A DNA stretch of 64,000 nt from Molossus alvarezi (lineage: Eukaryota > Chordata > Mammalia > Chiroptera > Molossidae), in NCBI GenBank assembly GCA_037176705.1, contig CM073891.1, positions 52,516,571 to 52,580,570 of the forward strand, read 5' to 3'. This document shows positions 11,647 through 24,075 of this stretch, piece after piece. Numbering within the stretch: position 1 is the stretch's first letter; every line of letters starts with the position of its first letter. The notes below the pieces were generated by a model, which had not been told where the DNA came from, made no database searches, and saw only the letters and a list, made by a program, of their open reading frames with translations. The position numbers and the translations under genes were made by a program.

Positions 11647-11664
11647 AAATATGTTGAAATCCTA

Positions 11665-12103
11665 AAATAATGTTGACTCTGTAAATTAATAAATGGAATC
11701 TGGCTTCTGATAATAAAAAACTAGGTAATGTCCCCCCCCCCGAAAATGTAGGACAAGTAGAGAGACTATAATAATCATCTGCCTAAATTAGTTGGAAATC
11801 TAACATTGCATTAAACACTTACCAACCAAAAATTTAAGAAAAGTGGGAAATATAGACAGGCGAGAATAGCATTACGTGCCACTATTCCATTAAGGCCATT
11901 TGCCTATCTCGCTCACCCTGTTGCCCCACTCCTACCCCTGCCCCAATGGGAAAAAAAAAAAAAGGAAGAAAAGAAAATGGTGGTTAAGAGGCTGAATAGG
12001 TCAACAAACCTAATCGGTTCTAGGAGAACAAAAGTTAGACAAGACATGCCAAGGAGTTTGCAGGTTAAACTCCCACGCATCAAAGGGATACATCCTAAGG
12101 GAT
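11665..12103. other. Unassigned sequence
   Basis: No gene or repeat recognised. There is a run of about ten C at 11731-11740 and an A-run near 11949-11961. Confidence 0.4.
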
Positions 12104-12116
12104 AGATAGTAGTGTA

Positions 12117-12340
12117 GCCCTGGCTGGTTTTGCTCAGTGGTTAGAGCATTGGCCCACAGACCAAAGAGTTGCAGGTTTGATTCTGGTCAAGGGTACATAC
12201 TTCGGTTGTGGTCTGGGCCATATGGGAGGCAACCAATTGATGTTTCTCTCTCTCCCCCCACCCCTCCCTCCCTCCTACTCTATCTGAAGATAAATGGAAA
12301 AATATCCTCAGGTGAGGATTTTTTTAAAAAAGGGAGAGAC
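12117..12340 (+). mobile_element. Ves SINE, diverged copy
   Basis: Starts 'gccctggctggttttgctc' and ends 'aaatatcctcaggtgaggat'. The target duplication agtagtgta is at 12108-12116 and 12341-12349. More substitutions than the young copies. Confidence 0.9.
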
Positions 12341-12349
12341 AGTAGTGTA

Positions 12350-12859
12350 GTATTTGCAGAGTAGCCCAGTTTCCATGATCTCAGACACAGAATTAGATTG
12401 AGTTGATCTCTGATGACTGTTGGCTCTGAGTACCTACTGAACTAAATTTTAAAAATTAAATTAAAAAAAAGGTTTTCAGAAATGTAAAGAGGGTACGTAC
12501 TTCATAACAATTGAAAATTTATTCACCAGTAAAATATAAATATTTTGAATTTGTGTGTACCTATAAAATAGCATCAAAATATATAAAGTGGTAATTTATT
12601 AAACTAAAAGGTGAAACAGACCATTCAATAGCCCTTATGCAAGATTTTATATCTCTGTCTTATTACCTAAAATTTAATTATTGTAAAATTATATAAGTAA
12701 TATAATGTAGAATTAATAGTGTGTGTTTGTATATTAAACAATTCATCCAACAACTGTAAAATGCATATTTTAGTGTACATATGCAATATTTATAAAATTG
12801 ATAATATGCTAGTCCACCTAACAATCTTCACTAAAATTCAAATGATTGATATCATAGAG
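12350..12859. other. Unassigned AT-rich sequence
   Basis: Nothing recognised. Confidence 0.4.
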
Positions 12860-13078
12860 AATATGTTCTTTAGACACAACCCAAAAACCTAGGCATCAAT
12901 AATAAAGGGATAATGACAAAATTATTATATATTTGGATGGCCATACCAAGAGTTGGTGAGACTGTGGAGTGACAGTACTCTCATAAAGTGTTGTGAGGAT
13001 AAACTTTCTTTGAAATACTGTTTGCAATGATCCATCAAAGATAAAGAAATAATTACTTATAAAAAAAACAAAAAACCA
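12860..13078 (+). mobile_element. Old L1M ORF2 3' fragment
   Basis: Scattered similarity to the L1 ORF2 3' region: 'cacaacccaaaaacctaggcatcaa' corresponds to the L1 '…caacccaaatgtccatcaa' block, and 'ccaagagttggtgagactgtgg' to '…gagttggtgaggatgtgg'. The order is not collinear, so this may be two rearranged pieces. Confidence 0.45.
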
Positions 13079-13599
13079 CTATTAGGTACCTTCAACAGAC
13101 ATACTAAACATTTGCATCAATAGACACATGCGGAGATTCCAAAGTGGCAGCGGAGTGAATGGAAGCTACACAGACCGTCTCCCAGGACGAAACTGGAGTT
13201 ACAACTAAAACACAGACAAATCAACGGGAAAAAGCAACAGAAAGCAGCTTGTGAGGATCATATAACCATGGACACTGACTCGATCCTGGTAGGATTGTGG
13301 AGGTGAGAGAGGGGGGCTGGGAGCCCACAGACAGCAACAGCCTTAGTTGTGAGCAGCACCCTTGGATTAAACACCCAAGTGACTCCACAGCACAGAGCCT
13401 GGACAGATGCTAAAATAGCCACAGCCACTCACCATGGGCTACGGCAGAGGGAGGGTGGACTGGACAAGAACTGTGTGGAGACTCAGGACTTAGAGGGGGC
13501 TCAGAGCTTTGGCTGAGTTGCAGCCATGCAGAATAGTGGCAATCTTGCTCCTTCCCAGGGCTCTGGGGAAAGGCAGCGGCCCCTCCTTCAGAGATTCAA

Positions 13600-13616
13600 C
13601 CCCACCTAGTGGCCAT
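13600..13616 (-). promoter_or_regulatory. CTCF-like core in L1 5' UTR
   Basis: Read on the minus strand this is TGGCCACTAGGTGGGGT, close to the CTCF core consensus, at the position homologous to 1222-1238. Motif evidence only. Confidence 0.35.
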
Positions 13617-13941
13617 TGAAATGCAAATTGAGGCTCACTAACAACCAGCATCTGCCCCACCCTTGGGAAATCCCCTTACACTGAGCACCTGAGGAGGATT
13701 TACATTCAACAGACAACCCAAACTCTTCAAGCAACCACTGTGGATAGCCTCAGGCAAAAATCTAGAGGATAACTGTACCATTCCTGGGCTAGCAACTCTA
13801 ACCAGGAAAGTAAGACTTGACAGTGGTTTTTAATGTGGGTCCTCCCTGCCTCATCCAAACCCAAGAGAGGGAGCCACAAACAGCAGAACACCAAAACCCA
13901 CAGGAAAAATTTGGCAGGCTCCACATACTGTAATAGCCAAA

Positions 13942-14821
13942 ATGGTGAAACAAAGAAACAAAAGCCAAATGAAAGAACAAGAGTCCTCAACCGAAGACGA
14001 GATAAATGTGGAGCGGTTAGGCAAGTTAGCAGAGCTAGAATTTAGAGCCATGATCTTGAGGAAGCTCGACAGCATGAGTAAGAACATAAAGTTGTTGACA
14101 ATCAACCAACTGGAAATGAAAAACCACCAAGAAATCAAAAATGACATATGAGAAATAAAGAACACATTGGAAGGTCTGAACAGTAGAGTAGAGGAAGCTG
14201 AGGACTGGATCAGTGAATTAGAATACAGGGTAGAAAAAATCATCCAATCAGAAAATCGAAAGGGAAAAATAATTTAAAAAACAGGAAGATAGCTTAAGAG
14301 AACTGTGGGACAACTGGAAACATAATAATATTTGCATCATAGGAGTCCCCGAAGAAGAACAAATGAGCAAGGGTTAGAGAATATATTCAAAGAAATAGTG
14401 ACAGAAAATTTTCCCAATTCAGTGAAGGAAGAAGGCAGTCAAGTTCAAGAAGCACAGAGAGCCCCAGTAGGAAGAACCCAAACAGGCCCACACCAAGACA
14501 CATAGTAATTAAAATGCCAAAAATTAAAGAGAAAGAGATTATCCTAAAAGCAGCAAGAGATAAGCAACAGGTTACCCACAAAGGAACCCCCATAAGGTGA
14601 GCAGCTGACTTCACAACAGAAATACTGCAGGCCAGAAGGGAATGGCATGAAGTAATCAAGGTCATGAAAAACAGGCATCTGAATCCAAGACTGCTCTACC
14701 CAGCAAGGCTATCATTCAAAATAGAAGGTCAAATAAAGACCTTCCCAGACACAAAAAGGCTAAGGAAATACATTAGGACCAAACCAGCACTGCAAGAAAT
14801 GTTAAAAGTACAGCTGTAATT
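13942..14821 (+). pseudogene. L1 ORF1 pseudogene
   Basis: The frame opens MVKQRNKSQMKEQESS, as in the other L1s, and reaches the NQLEMKNHQEIKNDI coiled-coil segment before a TGA at about 14149. Similarity continues in the same region through the RNA-binding C-terminal part (homologous to 'TENLQARREWHEVIKVM', about 14610-14670) to a stop near 14819. ORF1p would normally be a ~300-residue trimeric chaperone; here stops and frame changes preclude that. Confidence 0.88.
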
Positions 14822-14864
14822 AGTAGAAAAAATAAGAAAAAAAATATAACCAAACTAAACAAAA

Positions 14865-17800
14865 ATGACAATAACTAAGTACATATCAATAATCACCTGA
14901 AATGTAAATGTAAATGCTCCAATAAAGAGACACAGAGTAGCTGCTTGGATAAGAAAGCATGACTCATCTATATGTTTTTTATAAGAGACCCACCTCACAA
15001 CAAAAGACTCACATAGGTGGAAAGTGAAGGGATGGAAAAAAATCTTCCAAGCAAATGAAAAGGAAAAAATAGGTGGGGTAGCAATAATCATATCTGATAA
15101 AATAGATTTCAAAATGAAGGCCATACTAGAGACAAAGAAGGCCACTACATAATATTGAAAGGATCTATCCAACAGGAAGATATAACCTTGATAAACATAT
15201 ATGTATGCAATATAGGAGCACCAAAATCTATTTAAAATCTTCTGGAGGACTTCAAAGGAGAAATCAACAGCAATACAATCATAGCAGGGTACTTCAACAC
15301 CCCGTTGATACCACTGGATAGATCATCTAGACAAAAAATTACAAGGAAACTGAGACTTTCAATGAAGCATGAGACCAAATGGATTTAATAAGTATCGACA
15401 GAGAATTAGACCCCAAAACTGCAGAATTCACAGTCCTCTCAAGTGCACATGGGACATTCTCAAAGATAGAACACATGATAGGACACAAACTAAATCTCTA
15501 CAAGTTCAAGAAGATTGAAATCATATCAAGCATCTTCTCAGATCACAATGGCATGAAACTAGAAATCAACTGCAATAAGAACATGCAAAGACATTTCAAC
15601 ACATAGAGGATAATAGCATGTTGTTGAACAATAAATGGGTTACCATGGAGACCAAGGAAGAAATTAAAAACTTCCAAGAAACCAATAAAAAAAAAACACA
15701 CAACACAAAATCTATGGGATGCAGCGAAAGCAGTTCTGAGGGAAGTTCATAGCACTACAAGCCTACCTCCAGAAACAAGAAAAATTTCTAATTGACTCTC
15801 TAAACTAACAACTTAAAGATTAGAAAGAAACAAAAAGAAAACCCCAGAACAAATAGAAGGAAGGAAATAGTAAAGATCAGGACAGAAATAAGTAACATGG
15901 AGATAAAAAAAAAAAAATTCAAAGGATCAATGAATCAAAGAGCTGGTATTTCAAACAGATAAACAAGATTGATGAACCTTTAGCTAGACTCACCAAGAAA
16001 CAAAGAGAGAGAACCCAAATACACAAAATCAGAAATGAAAGAGGAGAAGTAACAACTCACACCACAGAAATACAAAAGATCGTTAACAGCTACTATGAAC
16101 AATTATATGGCAACAAATTCGACAATCTAAGTGAAATGGACAAATTTCTAGAAATGCACAGTCTCCCAAAACTGGAACAGGAAGAGATAGAAAATGTGAA
16201 CAGACCAATAACAACTAAGAAAATTAAAGAGGTAATCAAGACTCTCCCAGCAAACAAAAGCCCAGACCCAGATGGCTTCATGGAGGAGTTTTACTGAACA
16301 TTCAATAAAGAACTAACACCCATTCTCCTCAAACTATTTCAAAAAAATTCAAGAGAAGAAAGACTTCCAAACTCATTCTATGAGGCCAGCGTAATTCTAA
16401 TTCAAAAGCCAGAAAAAGACACTACAAAGAAAGAAAACTACAGGCCAATATCCCTAATGAACAGAGACGCCAAAATCCTGAACAAAATACTAGCAAATTG
16501 AATCCAGCAATACATCAAAAAAAAATCATTCACCAAGACCAAGTGGGATTCATTCCAGGGATGCAAGGCTGGTACAATATTTGCAAATCAATAAATGTGA
16601 TACACCACATAAATAAAATGAAGAATAAACACCACCTGGTCATATCAATAGATGCTGAAAATGCACTAGACAAAATCCAGCATCCCTTTCTGATAAAAAC
16701 ACTCAGCAATGTGGGAATAGAGGCATCATATCTTGATATAATAAAGGCCATATATGGAAAACCTACAGCCAACATCATACTCAATGGGCCGAAACTAAAA
16801 ACATTTCCCCTAAGAACAGGAACAAGAAAGGATGTCCACTTTCACCACTCTTATTTAACATAGTACTGGAAGCCTTAGGCACAGCACTCAGACATGAAAA
16901 AAAAATAAAAGGGATCCAAATTGGAAAGGAGAAAGTGAAACTGTCATTATTTGCACATGATATAATATTATACATAGAAAACCATATAGACTCCATAAAA
17001 AATCTATCAGACTTAATAAATGAATTTGGCAAAGTAACAGGATACAAAATAAACATCAAGAAATCGATGGCATTCTTATACACCAATGATGAACTCACAG
17101 AAATAAAACAGAAAAAAACAATCCCTTTTACCATTGCAGCAAAAAAGTTAAGATACATAGGAATAAACTTAACCAAAGAAATAAAAGACCTATTTGCAGA
17201 AAACTACAGGACATTGAAAAAAGAAATAGAGTAAGATATAAAAAAGTGGAAGCACATACCCTGTTCATGGATTGGGAGAATTAACATCATTAAAATGTAC
17301 ATATTACCCAAAGCAATCTATAGATTCAATGCAATCCCCATTAAAATACCAACGACATATTTCACAGAACTAGAACAAATACTTTAAAAGTTCATATATA
17401 ACCAAAAAAGACCCTGAATAGCCACATCAATCTTGAAAAGAAGGACAAAGTAGGTGGGATCACAATACCAGACATCAGGTTATACTACAAAGTGACTTTA
17501 ATCAAAACAGACTGGTACTGGCACAAGAACAGGCATAAAGACCAGTGGAACAAAATAGAAAACCCAGAAATGGACCTAAGGCAATATGCTCAATTAATAT
17601 TTGACAAAGGTGGCAAGAGCATACAGTGGGGTAAAGACAGCCTCTTTAATAAATGGTGTTGGGAAAATTGGACAGCTACATGCAAAAAAATGAAACTAGA
17701 CCATCAATTTACACCATTCGCAAGAATAAACTCAAAATGGATAAAAGACTAAAATGTGACTCATGAATCCATAAAAATCCTAGAAGAAAATGTAGGCAAC

Positions 17801-18646
17801 AAAATTTCAGACATCATACGCAGCAGAATTTTCACTGATACATCACCTAAGGCAACAGAAAAAAAGGAAAAAGTGAACACATGAAAATACATCACAGAAA
17901 AAGAAACAACCATCAAAATGGAAAAGCAACCACTGTATGGGAGAACATCATTGCCAATGATATATCAGATAAGGGGTTAATTTCCAAAATATATAGAGTA
18001 TTCATATAACTCAACAAAAGGAAGACAAAGAACCCAATTAAAAAATGGGCAGAGGAGCTGAATAGACACCTCTCTAAACAGGACAAAGAAAGGGCCAAGA
18101 GATATATGAAGAAATGCTCAACATCATTAATCATCAGAGAGATGCAAATTAAAACAATAATGAGGTATCATTTCACACCTGTCAGAATGGCTGCCATCAA
18201 CAAATCAAACAAGTGTTGGCGAGGTTGTGGAGAAAAGAGACTCTAGTGCACTGCAGGTGGGAATGCAGAATGGTGCAGCCACTATGGAAAACAATATGCT
18301 GTTACGTCAAAAAATTATGCTTTTATTTAACCCAGTGATCCTGCTTCTAGGAATATGCCCTAAGAAGCCTGAAACATCAATCAGAAAGAATATATGTACA
18401 CCCATGTTTGTAGCAGCACTATTTACAACAGCTAAGATCTGGAAACAGCCCAAGTGTCCGTCAGTAGACGAATGGATGCAAAAGCTGTGGTACATATACA
18501 CAATGGAGTACTATGCAGCTGTAAGAAAGAATGATCTCTTTTCCTTTGAGATGACATGGAGGGACCTGGAAAGTATTATCCTAAGTGAAACAAGCCAAGC
18601 AGAAAAAGACAAATACCACATGAACTCACTTATATATGGAATATAA
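14865..18646 (+). pseudogene. L1 ORF2 pseudogene (endonuclease-reverse transcriptase)
   Basis: ORF2p is the L1 endonuclease/reverse transcriptase. The apurinic-endonuclease-like domain starts at 14865 (MTITKYISIIT then a stop) and includes a SDHNGMKLEI block near 15535-15565. The reverse transcriptase is in pieces at 16498-17234: [20 protein letters not shown], then a catalytic box that reads FAHD instead of FADD at about 16951-16962, so one catalytic aspartate is lost. The C-terminal region resumes at 17492 and 18227 and ends SLIYGI at 18646. Numerous stops separate the blocks, and the terminal zinc-knuckle region is broken. Confidence 0.9.
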
Positions 18647-18815
18647 TGAACATAACAGTCTGAGGAATAGGGTAGACCCAGAAACACGGAAGTAGGGTAC
18701 AGACTGACAACCCTCAGAAGAGGGGGTATTGAGGGGTGGCATGTTCCTTTGTTGAACACATTCCTTTCTTGACGTATCTTCTGTTTCTACCGTTCCTTCT
18801 TTCTCTTCCTAGTCT

Positions 18816-18889
18816 TTTTTTTTTAATTTTTTTTATTTTTATCCTCACCCAAGGACATTTTTCCATTTTTGTTTTGATAAAGTGGGAGG

Positions 18890-18929
<40 letters not shown>

Positions 18930-19090
18930 TTGATGTGAAAGGGACACATCGAGTGGCTGCCACCTGCACAACCCTAACCAGGGCCAGGGACAAACTGCAA
19001 CTGAGGTACATACCCTTAGCAGGAACTGAACCCGGGTCTCTCTGCACTGCGGGCCGATGCTCTAACTGCTGAGCCAAACCAGCCAGGGCT
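18816..19090 (-). mobile_element. Ves SINE
   Basis: Full-length minus-strand copy with a T-rich tail (18816-18840), 'cacccaaggac', a long pure GA tract (about 18896-18924) and a head ending 'aaaccagccagggct'. Target duplication ctcttcctagtct at 18803-18815 and ctctccctagtct at 19091-19103 (one mismatch). It lies just downstream of the dead L1. Confidence 0.92.
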
Positions 19091-19103
19091 CTCTCCCTAG
19101 TCT

Positions 19104-19486
19104 TGAAGCAAAAACATTTAAATACAATTATATGCAGAGCAGTACAGTCTGATTATATAGAAAAAGGCATCAAATTGCCCAGACCCTAAAATTATATATG
19201 AAAAGTAGTTATTCTCTACAGTTCTAATTAGCTAAATATAAAAAACTATAATTGTATATTCAGTTATCAACATAGGAAATATGGTTTTGTTCTCAGCACT
19301 GATCACTGGGTGAGGGGATGACCTGGCCCAGAGAAACCACTGGGTAAAAAGAGAGACAACACTGCCTCTTCCAACGTTGTGTGATTACAGGAATAGGCGT
19401 TAGATTCCGCACTGCCTAGGTTTTCTGTTTCTTAAAAATGAAGGTTTAAAAGATACTAATCTGAGACAAGCCTTTTAAAAATGACT
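19104..19486. other. Unassigned sequence
   Basis: Nothing recognised. Confidence 0.4.
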
Positions 19487-19502
19487 TAAACTGCCCTGAC
19501 CA

Positions 19503-19745
19503 GTTTGGCTCAGCGGTTAGAGTGTCAGCTTGCAGTCCAGAGAGACCTGGGTTTGGTTCCTGCTAAGGGTGCGTACCTCGGTTGCAGTTTGTCCCCGGCC
19601 CTGGTTGGGTTGTGCAGGTGGCAACCACTTGATGTGTCCCTTTCATGTTGATGTTTCTCTCTTCCTCTCTCTCCCTCCCACTCTATCTGAACAAAAAATG
19701 GAAAAATGTCCTCGGGTGAGGATTAAATAAATAAATAAATAAAAT
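19503..19745 (+). mobile_element. Ves SINE
   Basis: Full-length plus-strand copy with an (AAAT)n tail at 19727-19745. Perfect 16-base target duplication aaaaatgacttaaact at 19487-19502 and 19746-19761. Confidence 0.94.
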
Positions 19746-19804
19746 AAAAATGACTTAAACTTTCTGCTTCTGCTAAGTTCTACATGCATCTTAATGGAGA
19801 ATGA

Positions 19805-20470
19805 TGTATTAATTTTGTAGGACTGCTGTAACCAAGTACCCCAAACTAGGTGACTTAAAAGAACACATTTGTTGCCCAGCTGGTGTGGCTCAGTGGTTGA
19901 GCATCAACCTATGTACCAACAGGTCACTGATTCCATTCCTGGTCAGGGCACATGCCCAGGTTGTGGGCCAAATCACCAGTGCGGGGCATGCAGGAGGCGG
20001 CCAATCAATGTTCTCTCTCATTGATGTTTCATCTCGTTCCCTCTCCTTTCCTCTCTCTCTAAAATCAATAAGAAAAGAAAAGGAAAAAAAAAAAGAACGC
20101 ATTTGTTCTCTCACAGTTCTAGAGGGTAGAAGTTTGAAATCAAGGTGTCAGCAGGGTCATACTCCCTCTGGAAGCTCTTGGGAAGAGTCCTTCCTATCTC
20201 TTCTAGCTTCTGGTAGTTGCCAGCCATCCTTGGTGGTCCCTGGCTCTTACATGTAATGCTCTAATTTATGCCTCTTTCTTTGCATTCCTTCTTTCTGTTT
20301 GTGTGTCTCTTAGAAAAAAATTTCCTCTTCTTATAAGGACACCAGTCATATTGGATTTAGGGCCCACCCTAATCCAGTATAACCTCATCTTAAGTTCATG
20401 ACATCCACAAAGATCCTGTTTCCAAATAGGCCACATTCACAGATTCTAAAAGGACATAACTTGACTATCA
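19805..20470 (-). mobile_element. MaLR-type (MLT1-like) solo LTR, interrupted by a SINE
   Basis: On the plus strand it runs from a TGTATTAATTTTGTAGGACTG start through 'ctctcacagttctagag', 'cttcttataaggacacc' and 'agggcccaccctaatcc' to about 20470. This is the reverse of an ancient ERVL-MaLR LTR pattern. A SINE (19874-20094) is inserted near its left end. Diverged; the subfamily name is from memory of the consensus only. Confidence 0.68.
19874..20094 (+). mobile_element. Ves-like SINE (older subfamily)
   Basis: Plus-strand copy starting 'gcccagctggtgtggctcag', ending 'ctctctctaaaatcaataag' plus an A-rich tail. Target duplication gaacacatttgtt (19861-19873) and gaacgcatttgtt (20095-20107), one mismatch. 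Confidence 0.9.
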
Positions 20471-20808
20471 GTTGTGTGTGTGTGTGTGTGTGTGTGTTTC
20501 GAGAATCACCTTTGATATTCCTTAGTGTGATTTACAAAACAACAACAATGATATTAGGTTCTTCTGTGGCTTCTTTTTTTTCTCAAAGCTGATATTGTTA
20601 GCTTACCAGTCAAAGTAAAATAATTCTGCCTTTCAGGGTTTTATTTGCAGTGAATATTGCTGTAATTTTTCCTGGCTGTTTCTAAGAAGGGGAGGTAATT
20701 TCAGGAGAGCCAGGGAAGGAACATGGACGTCTTTGCCAGTCCTTGAAGTGGTTGTCGAAGGACACAAAGATCCTGCCTCCTTCCCAAAAGAACGGTAGCC
20801 CTCTTTCC

Positions 20809-20847
<39 letters not shown>

Positions 20848-22165
20848 GTGTATAATTACTGCAGCTACGTTCACACTTTCCCTTTTTTTGTTTGTTTGTT
20901 TTTTCTGTCTCTTTACATTGTCCTCTCCACCGCGCTTTACTTCACTTGTCTGATTCTGACATCCTAGCTCTGGTCTGAACCTGGCTGGACTTCCCTAACT
21001 TGGGTACAGACCTGCCATAACTAGTTTAGACAAAGGAGGCGAGGACCAGAGGGACAGGGCTGCTCTGTCTCACCCTAGCCAAATTTAGTTCCTGTAATAT
21101 TTATAACTACCGGGTGATAGTCACAACATCCAGTAGGATCAAATGTTATCCCTTCTGGCCTGGCATACCCTTCCAGCCTGCCTCTCTCTACTTTTGTGAG
21201 GTTATAAAGAATCTTCCATATTCATACTGTGGTGGAGGAGCTGCTGGGATAACCAGATGTTTATAGTAATATATACTCTTGAAACTATAGCAACTATCAA
21301 ACAAACAAGTCATAGAGGATGTTTTTAAAAGCATGTTAAAGGTCCTTTAAAAGAAAGGGAAGAAAAGATATGTATGGTCAAATTGGGCCTCAGATGTTTA
21401 GTCATTCTACAGAGTCATTGTGTATCTATTATACGACAAAGTCATAACTGTATCAGGTTACTACTCCCAGAGCTTATGAGCATCTTGGGAAATTATTTCA
21501 TGTGATTCACCAGAGATAAATAAAATACAATGTAAAATTTTAAATTTGCTCTTTCTGGAAATATTATCTCCTTCAATCCAGGTCACAGCTTGGGGAGGTA
21601 AGTAAACCCCAAAGGGTGGAAGACAGTCCAATCAGTAGAACTAGTCATGGGAAAACAAACAACACAGTCAGATCTCCTTCACATTCTAATTTATTAAGAA
21701 AGCTGTTAAACACTCAATTAAATAGGGCTCATCAGAAATTTTCATGTTATTCAGATAAAAGACAAATATTTAAACAGCATAACAATAGACCATCACTTTG
21801 CCAAGATTATATTGTTTGTATGTACATAACACATAGAGTTGTGGTAAAGAGTGATCAGTAATTTCAGAAAACAACATCATCAAACTCATATATTCTAATT
21901 CAGCTATTTACTTCTGCTAGTGATGGAAACTGTGTGGGTAATGGTAATACAAAGATACAATGACAGAATCAACTCACTGTTTCTTTTTCATAGACTCCAT
22001 GAAGTTAGCATCCTTGTGCTATGACAATGTTACTTTGAATACTTAAAAGGTCAAATTAGCTGACAAATAATCATATGCTAGCTTCATAGTCAACATAAGT
22101 TTTGGAGAACTTTTAGTCACTTCAAGAGATACTTGATAGATATCTTAGGTTTGGGTGTTAGTTAA
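20471..22165. other. Unassigned sequence with two TG microsatellites
   Basis: No gene or named repeat recognised. (TG)n tracts occur at about 20474-20498 and 20814-20843. The part 20930-21190 is somewhat GC-richer than its surroundings but shows no reading frame or motif I can support. Confidence 0.45.
20814..20843. repeat. (TG)n microsatellite
   Basis: About 15 perfect GT units. A second, shorter tract is at 20474-20498. Confidence 0.95.
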
Positions 22166-22680
22166 TGTGGTAGGCAGCTTGCAAGGTGACTGCCAGTGGT
22201 CTCTACCTCCTGATACTTGTGTCATTGTGCAATTGCCTCCCTTTGACTGTGAGCTGGACTTAATGACACACATCTAATGATTAAAATATAAAAGAAATAA
22301 TGTTATGTCACCTCTGGGACTTGGTTATCAATAGATGGTGGTTTCTTTCTTGGGTACCCAATCTCTCTCATATTATTCTCAGGGAAGCAAGTCGCCTGAA
22401 GAGGCCTATATTGTGAGAAACTGAAGTCTCTAGCCAACAAGTGGAAAGAAATTGCAGCTTGCAAACAACATGTAAGTGAACATGGAAATAGATTCTTCAT
22501 CCCCAGTTGAGTCTTGAGATGACTGCAGCCCTGGCCGACAGATTAAGTAGAATTCCTGTGACGACCACCTAGCTAAACTACTCCTGGATTCCTCAAAAAC
22601 TGAGATAATAATAAGTATTTGTTATTTTTAATCTGCTAAATTTTGTGGTAATATGTCATTAGCAATAGATAAATAGAGTA
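22166..22680 (+). mobile_element. MaLR/ERVL-type solo LTR, ancient
   Basis: Starts TGTGGTAGGCAG and includes 'gttgagtcttgagatgactgcagccctggc' (split here in meaning only: near 22506-22535), 'gagataataataagtatttg' and 'ttttgtggtaatatgtcatt' near the 3' end. This order matches an ancient mammalian MaLR-like LTR on the plus strand. Flanks too diverged to show a duplication. Confidence 0.6.
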
Positions 22681-23890
22681 CTTTATACTATGACATTATC
22701 TTAAATATAAAAAAATTAATTAGATGATAGTTTATTAGCCAGCTACTTAATAAGATTATAGCTTATTAGTCAACATTAATTGCTGTGATTACCTTGTTAG
22801 ATATAGGAAACCCTTAGTCTGTTTAAAGGAATACTTTAAAAATATCTTGGACTTTAGAGTTATTTGGAAAATATAAAAACTTATCTATTTACAACTTTCC
22901 ACTAAATTTTCATAGGTATTGAAATATTGTTTTATAAGCCTTGGTGAACAAATAGCCCTTAAAACTCAGCATATAAATAATAAAAGGGTCTTCTGTGCTC
23001 AGATATCAATGGGTTGGTTTCTTCTGACGTGAATCTCATCCTCTTTAGTTTTGATGCTGGTCCATTTATACCAAATTTTGGGTCAATGCCTATTGATGAA
23101 TTAAAGAGAGTTGCTTTAAAGAAATTTTCTTACATTAACTTATGTGTGATCTCATTCCTAACTTTCTGTAAGCAATCATTTTGAAAAAGAAAGTATTTGG
23201 GAACAAAACAATATGCCACAATATAAATATGCTTATGTAGCTAACTTATTACATATATTCCAGTCATTTAAGTTTTCAGTTTATAAATACCCTGGTTATT
23301 GATCAATGATGGTTCAGTTCTAATAGCCAAAATTTATATTGATAATGGTAAATTTTTGCTTTATTGTTTCTTCAAATATTGTATTGCTTTCATTTTGGTG
23401 TAGGTTTGACTAGTCACAAGCAAAGACATATGTTCTTTTAAAACAGTCATATGCCAATACTCTATCCCAATTCAATATGTGACATATATAATTTAATGAG
23501 TTCAACTGTATTTTTTTAATGAGTTTTTTCACAAACTAGTAGCACTAATGGTGTACAATAATACTCCTCCAGCTATTTTTAACTTGTCTGCTATTAATTT
23601 GAATCTGCCTATAGCTGGTTCAGTTGCTAGTTTGGTTTACTAGGATCTGCTGCTTTTCAGATTCAAATTTTTATATTAAACTAATCTTTTATTTAGCAGT
23701 TGTGTACTTAGCATAATGTACACAGTGCTTTTCTTCTTACTAGAGAAGCTATTCTAATCTAGATGTTTATATGGAGATGGTGCTAATGAGTTATTGCTAT
23801 TAAAATAGATAAATTACTTCAGAAAAATTAAATGAAAGCCATTCTTAAAACAAAGGGCTATGAAAAAAGATTCACCTTTGGAATTTGGGT
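22681..23890. other. Unassigned AT-rich sequence
   Basis: Nothing recognised on either strand. Confidence 0.4.
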
Positions 23891-23966
23891 TGCAGGTTTG
23901 ATCCTTATCTCCAGTTGGGGTTGTGCAGGGGGCAACCAATCAATATGTTTCTCTCACATTGATGTT

Positions 23967-24013
<47 letters not shown>

Positions 24014-24075
24014 CTTTTCACTCTATCTAAAATCAATGGGAAAAAATATCCTCAGGTGAAGATTAACAAAAAATA
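23891..24075 (+). mobile_element. Ves SINE, 5'-truncated and internally deleted
   Basis: Starts within the head at about 'ggttgcaggtttgatcc' and lacks part of the middle. A long (CT)n tract lies at 23968-24008, and it ends 'aaatatcctcaggtgaagat'. No target duplication seen. Confidence 0.8.

Larger units (their letters stand above)
13131..18745 (+). mobile_element. Nearly full-length L1, dead
   Basis: A 5.6-kb L1 on the plus strand. The 5' UTR starts with a GTGGCAGCGG relic of the L1 start and runs to about 13941. ORF1 is at 13942-14821 and ORF2 at 14865-18646, followed by a short 3' UTR to about 18745. There is no A-tail and the 3' UTR stops early relative to the L1 at 54925, so the 3' end is probably lost by deletion. 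Both reading frames contain many stops and frameshifts. No target duplication was found. It is the same broad L1 subfamily as the copies at 52-61 kb. Confidence 0.92.

Noticed and set aside
16498..16863. Reverse-transcriptase frame considered as an active gene
   Set aside because: Catalytic box altered to FAHD just downstream and many stops on both sides; it is a dead L1.
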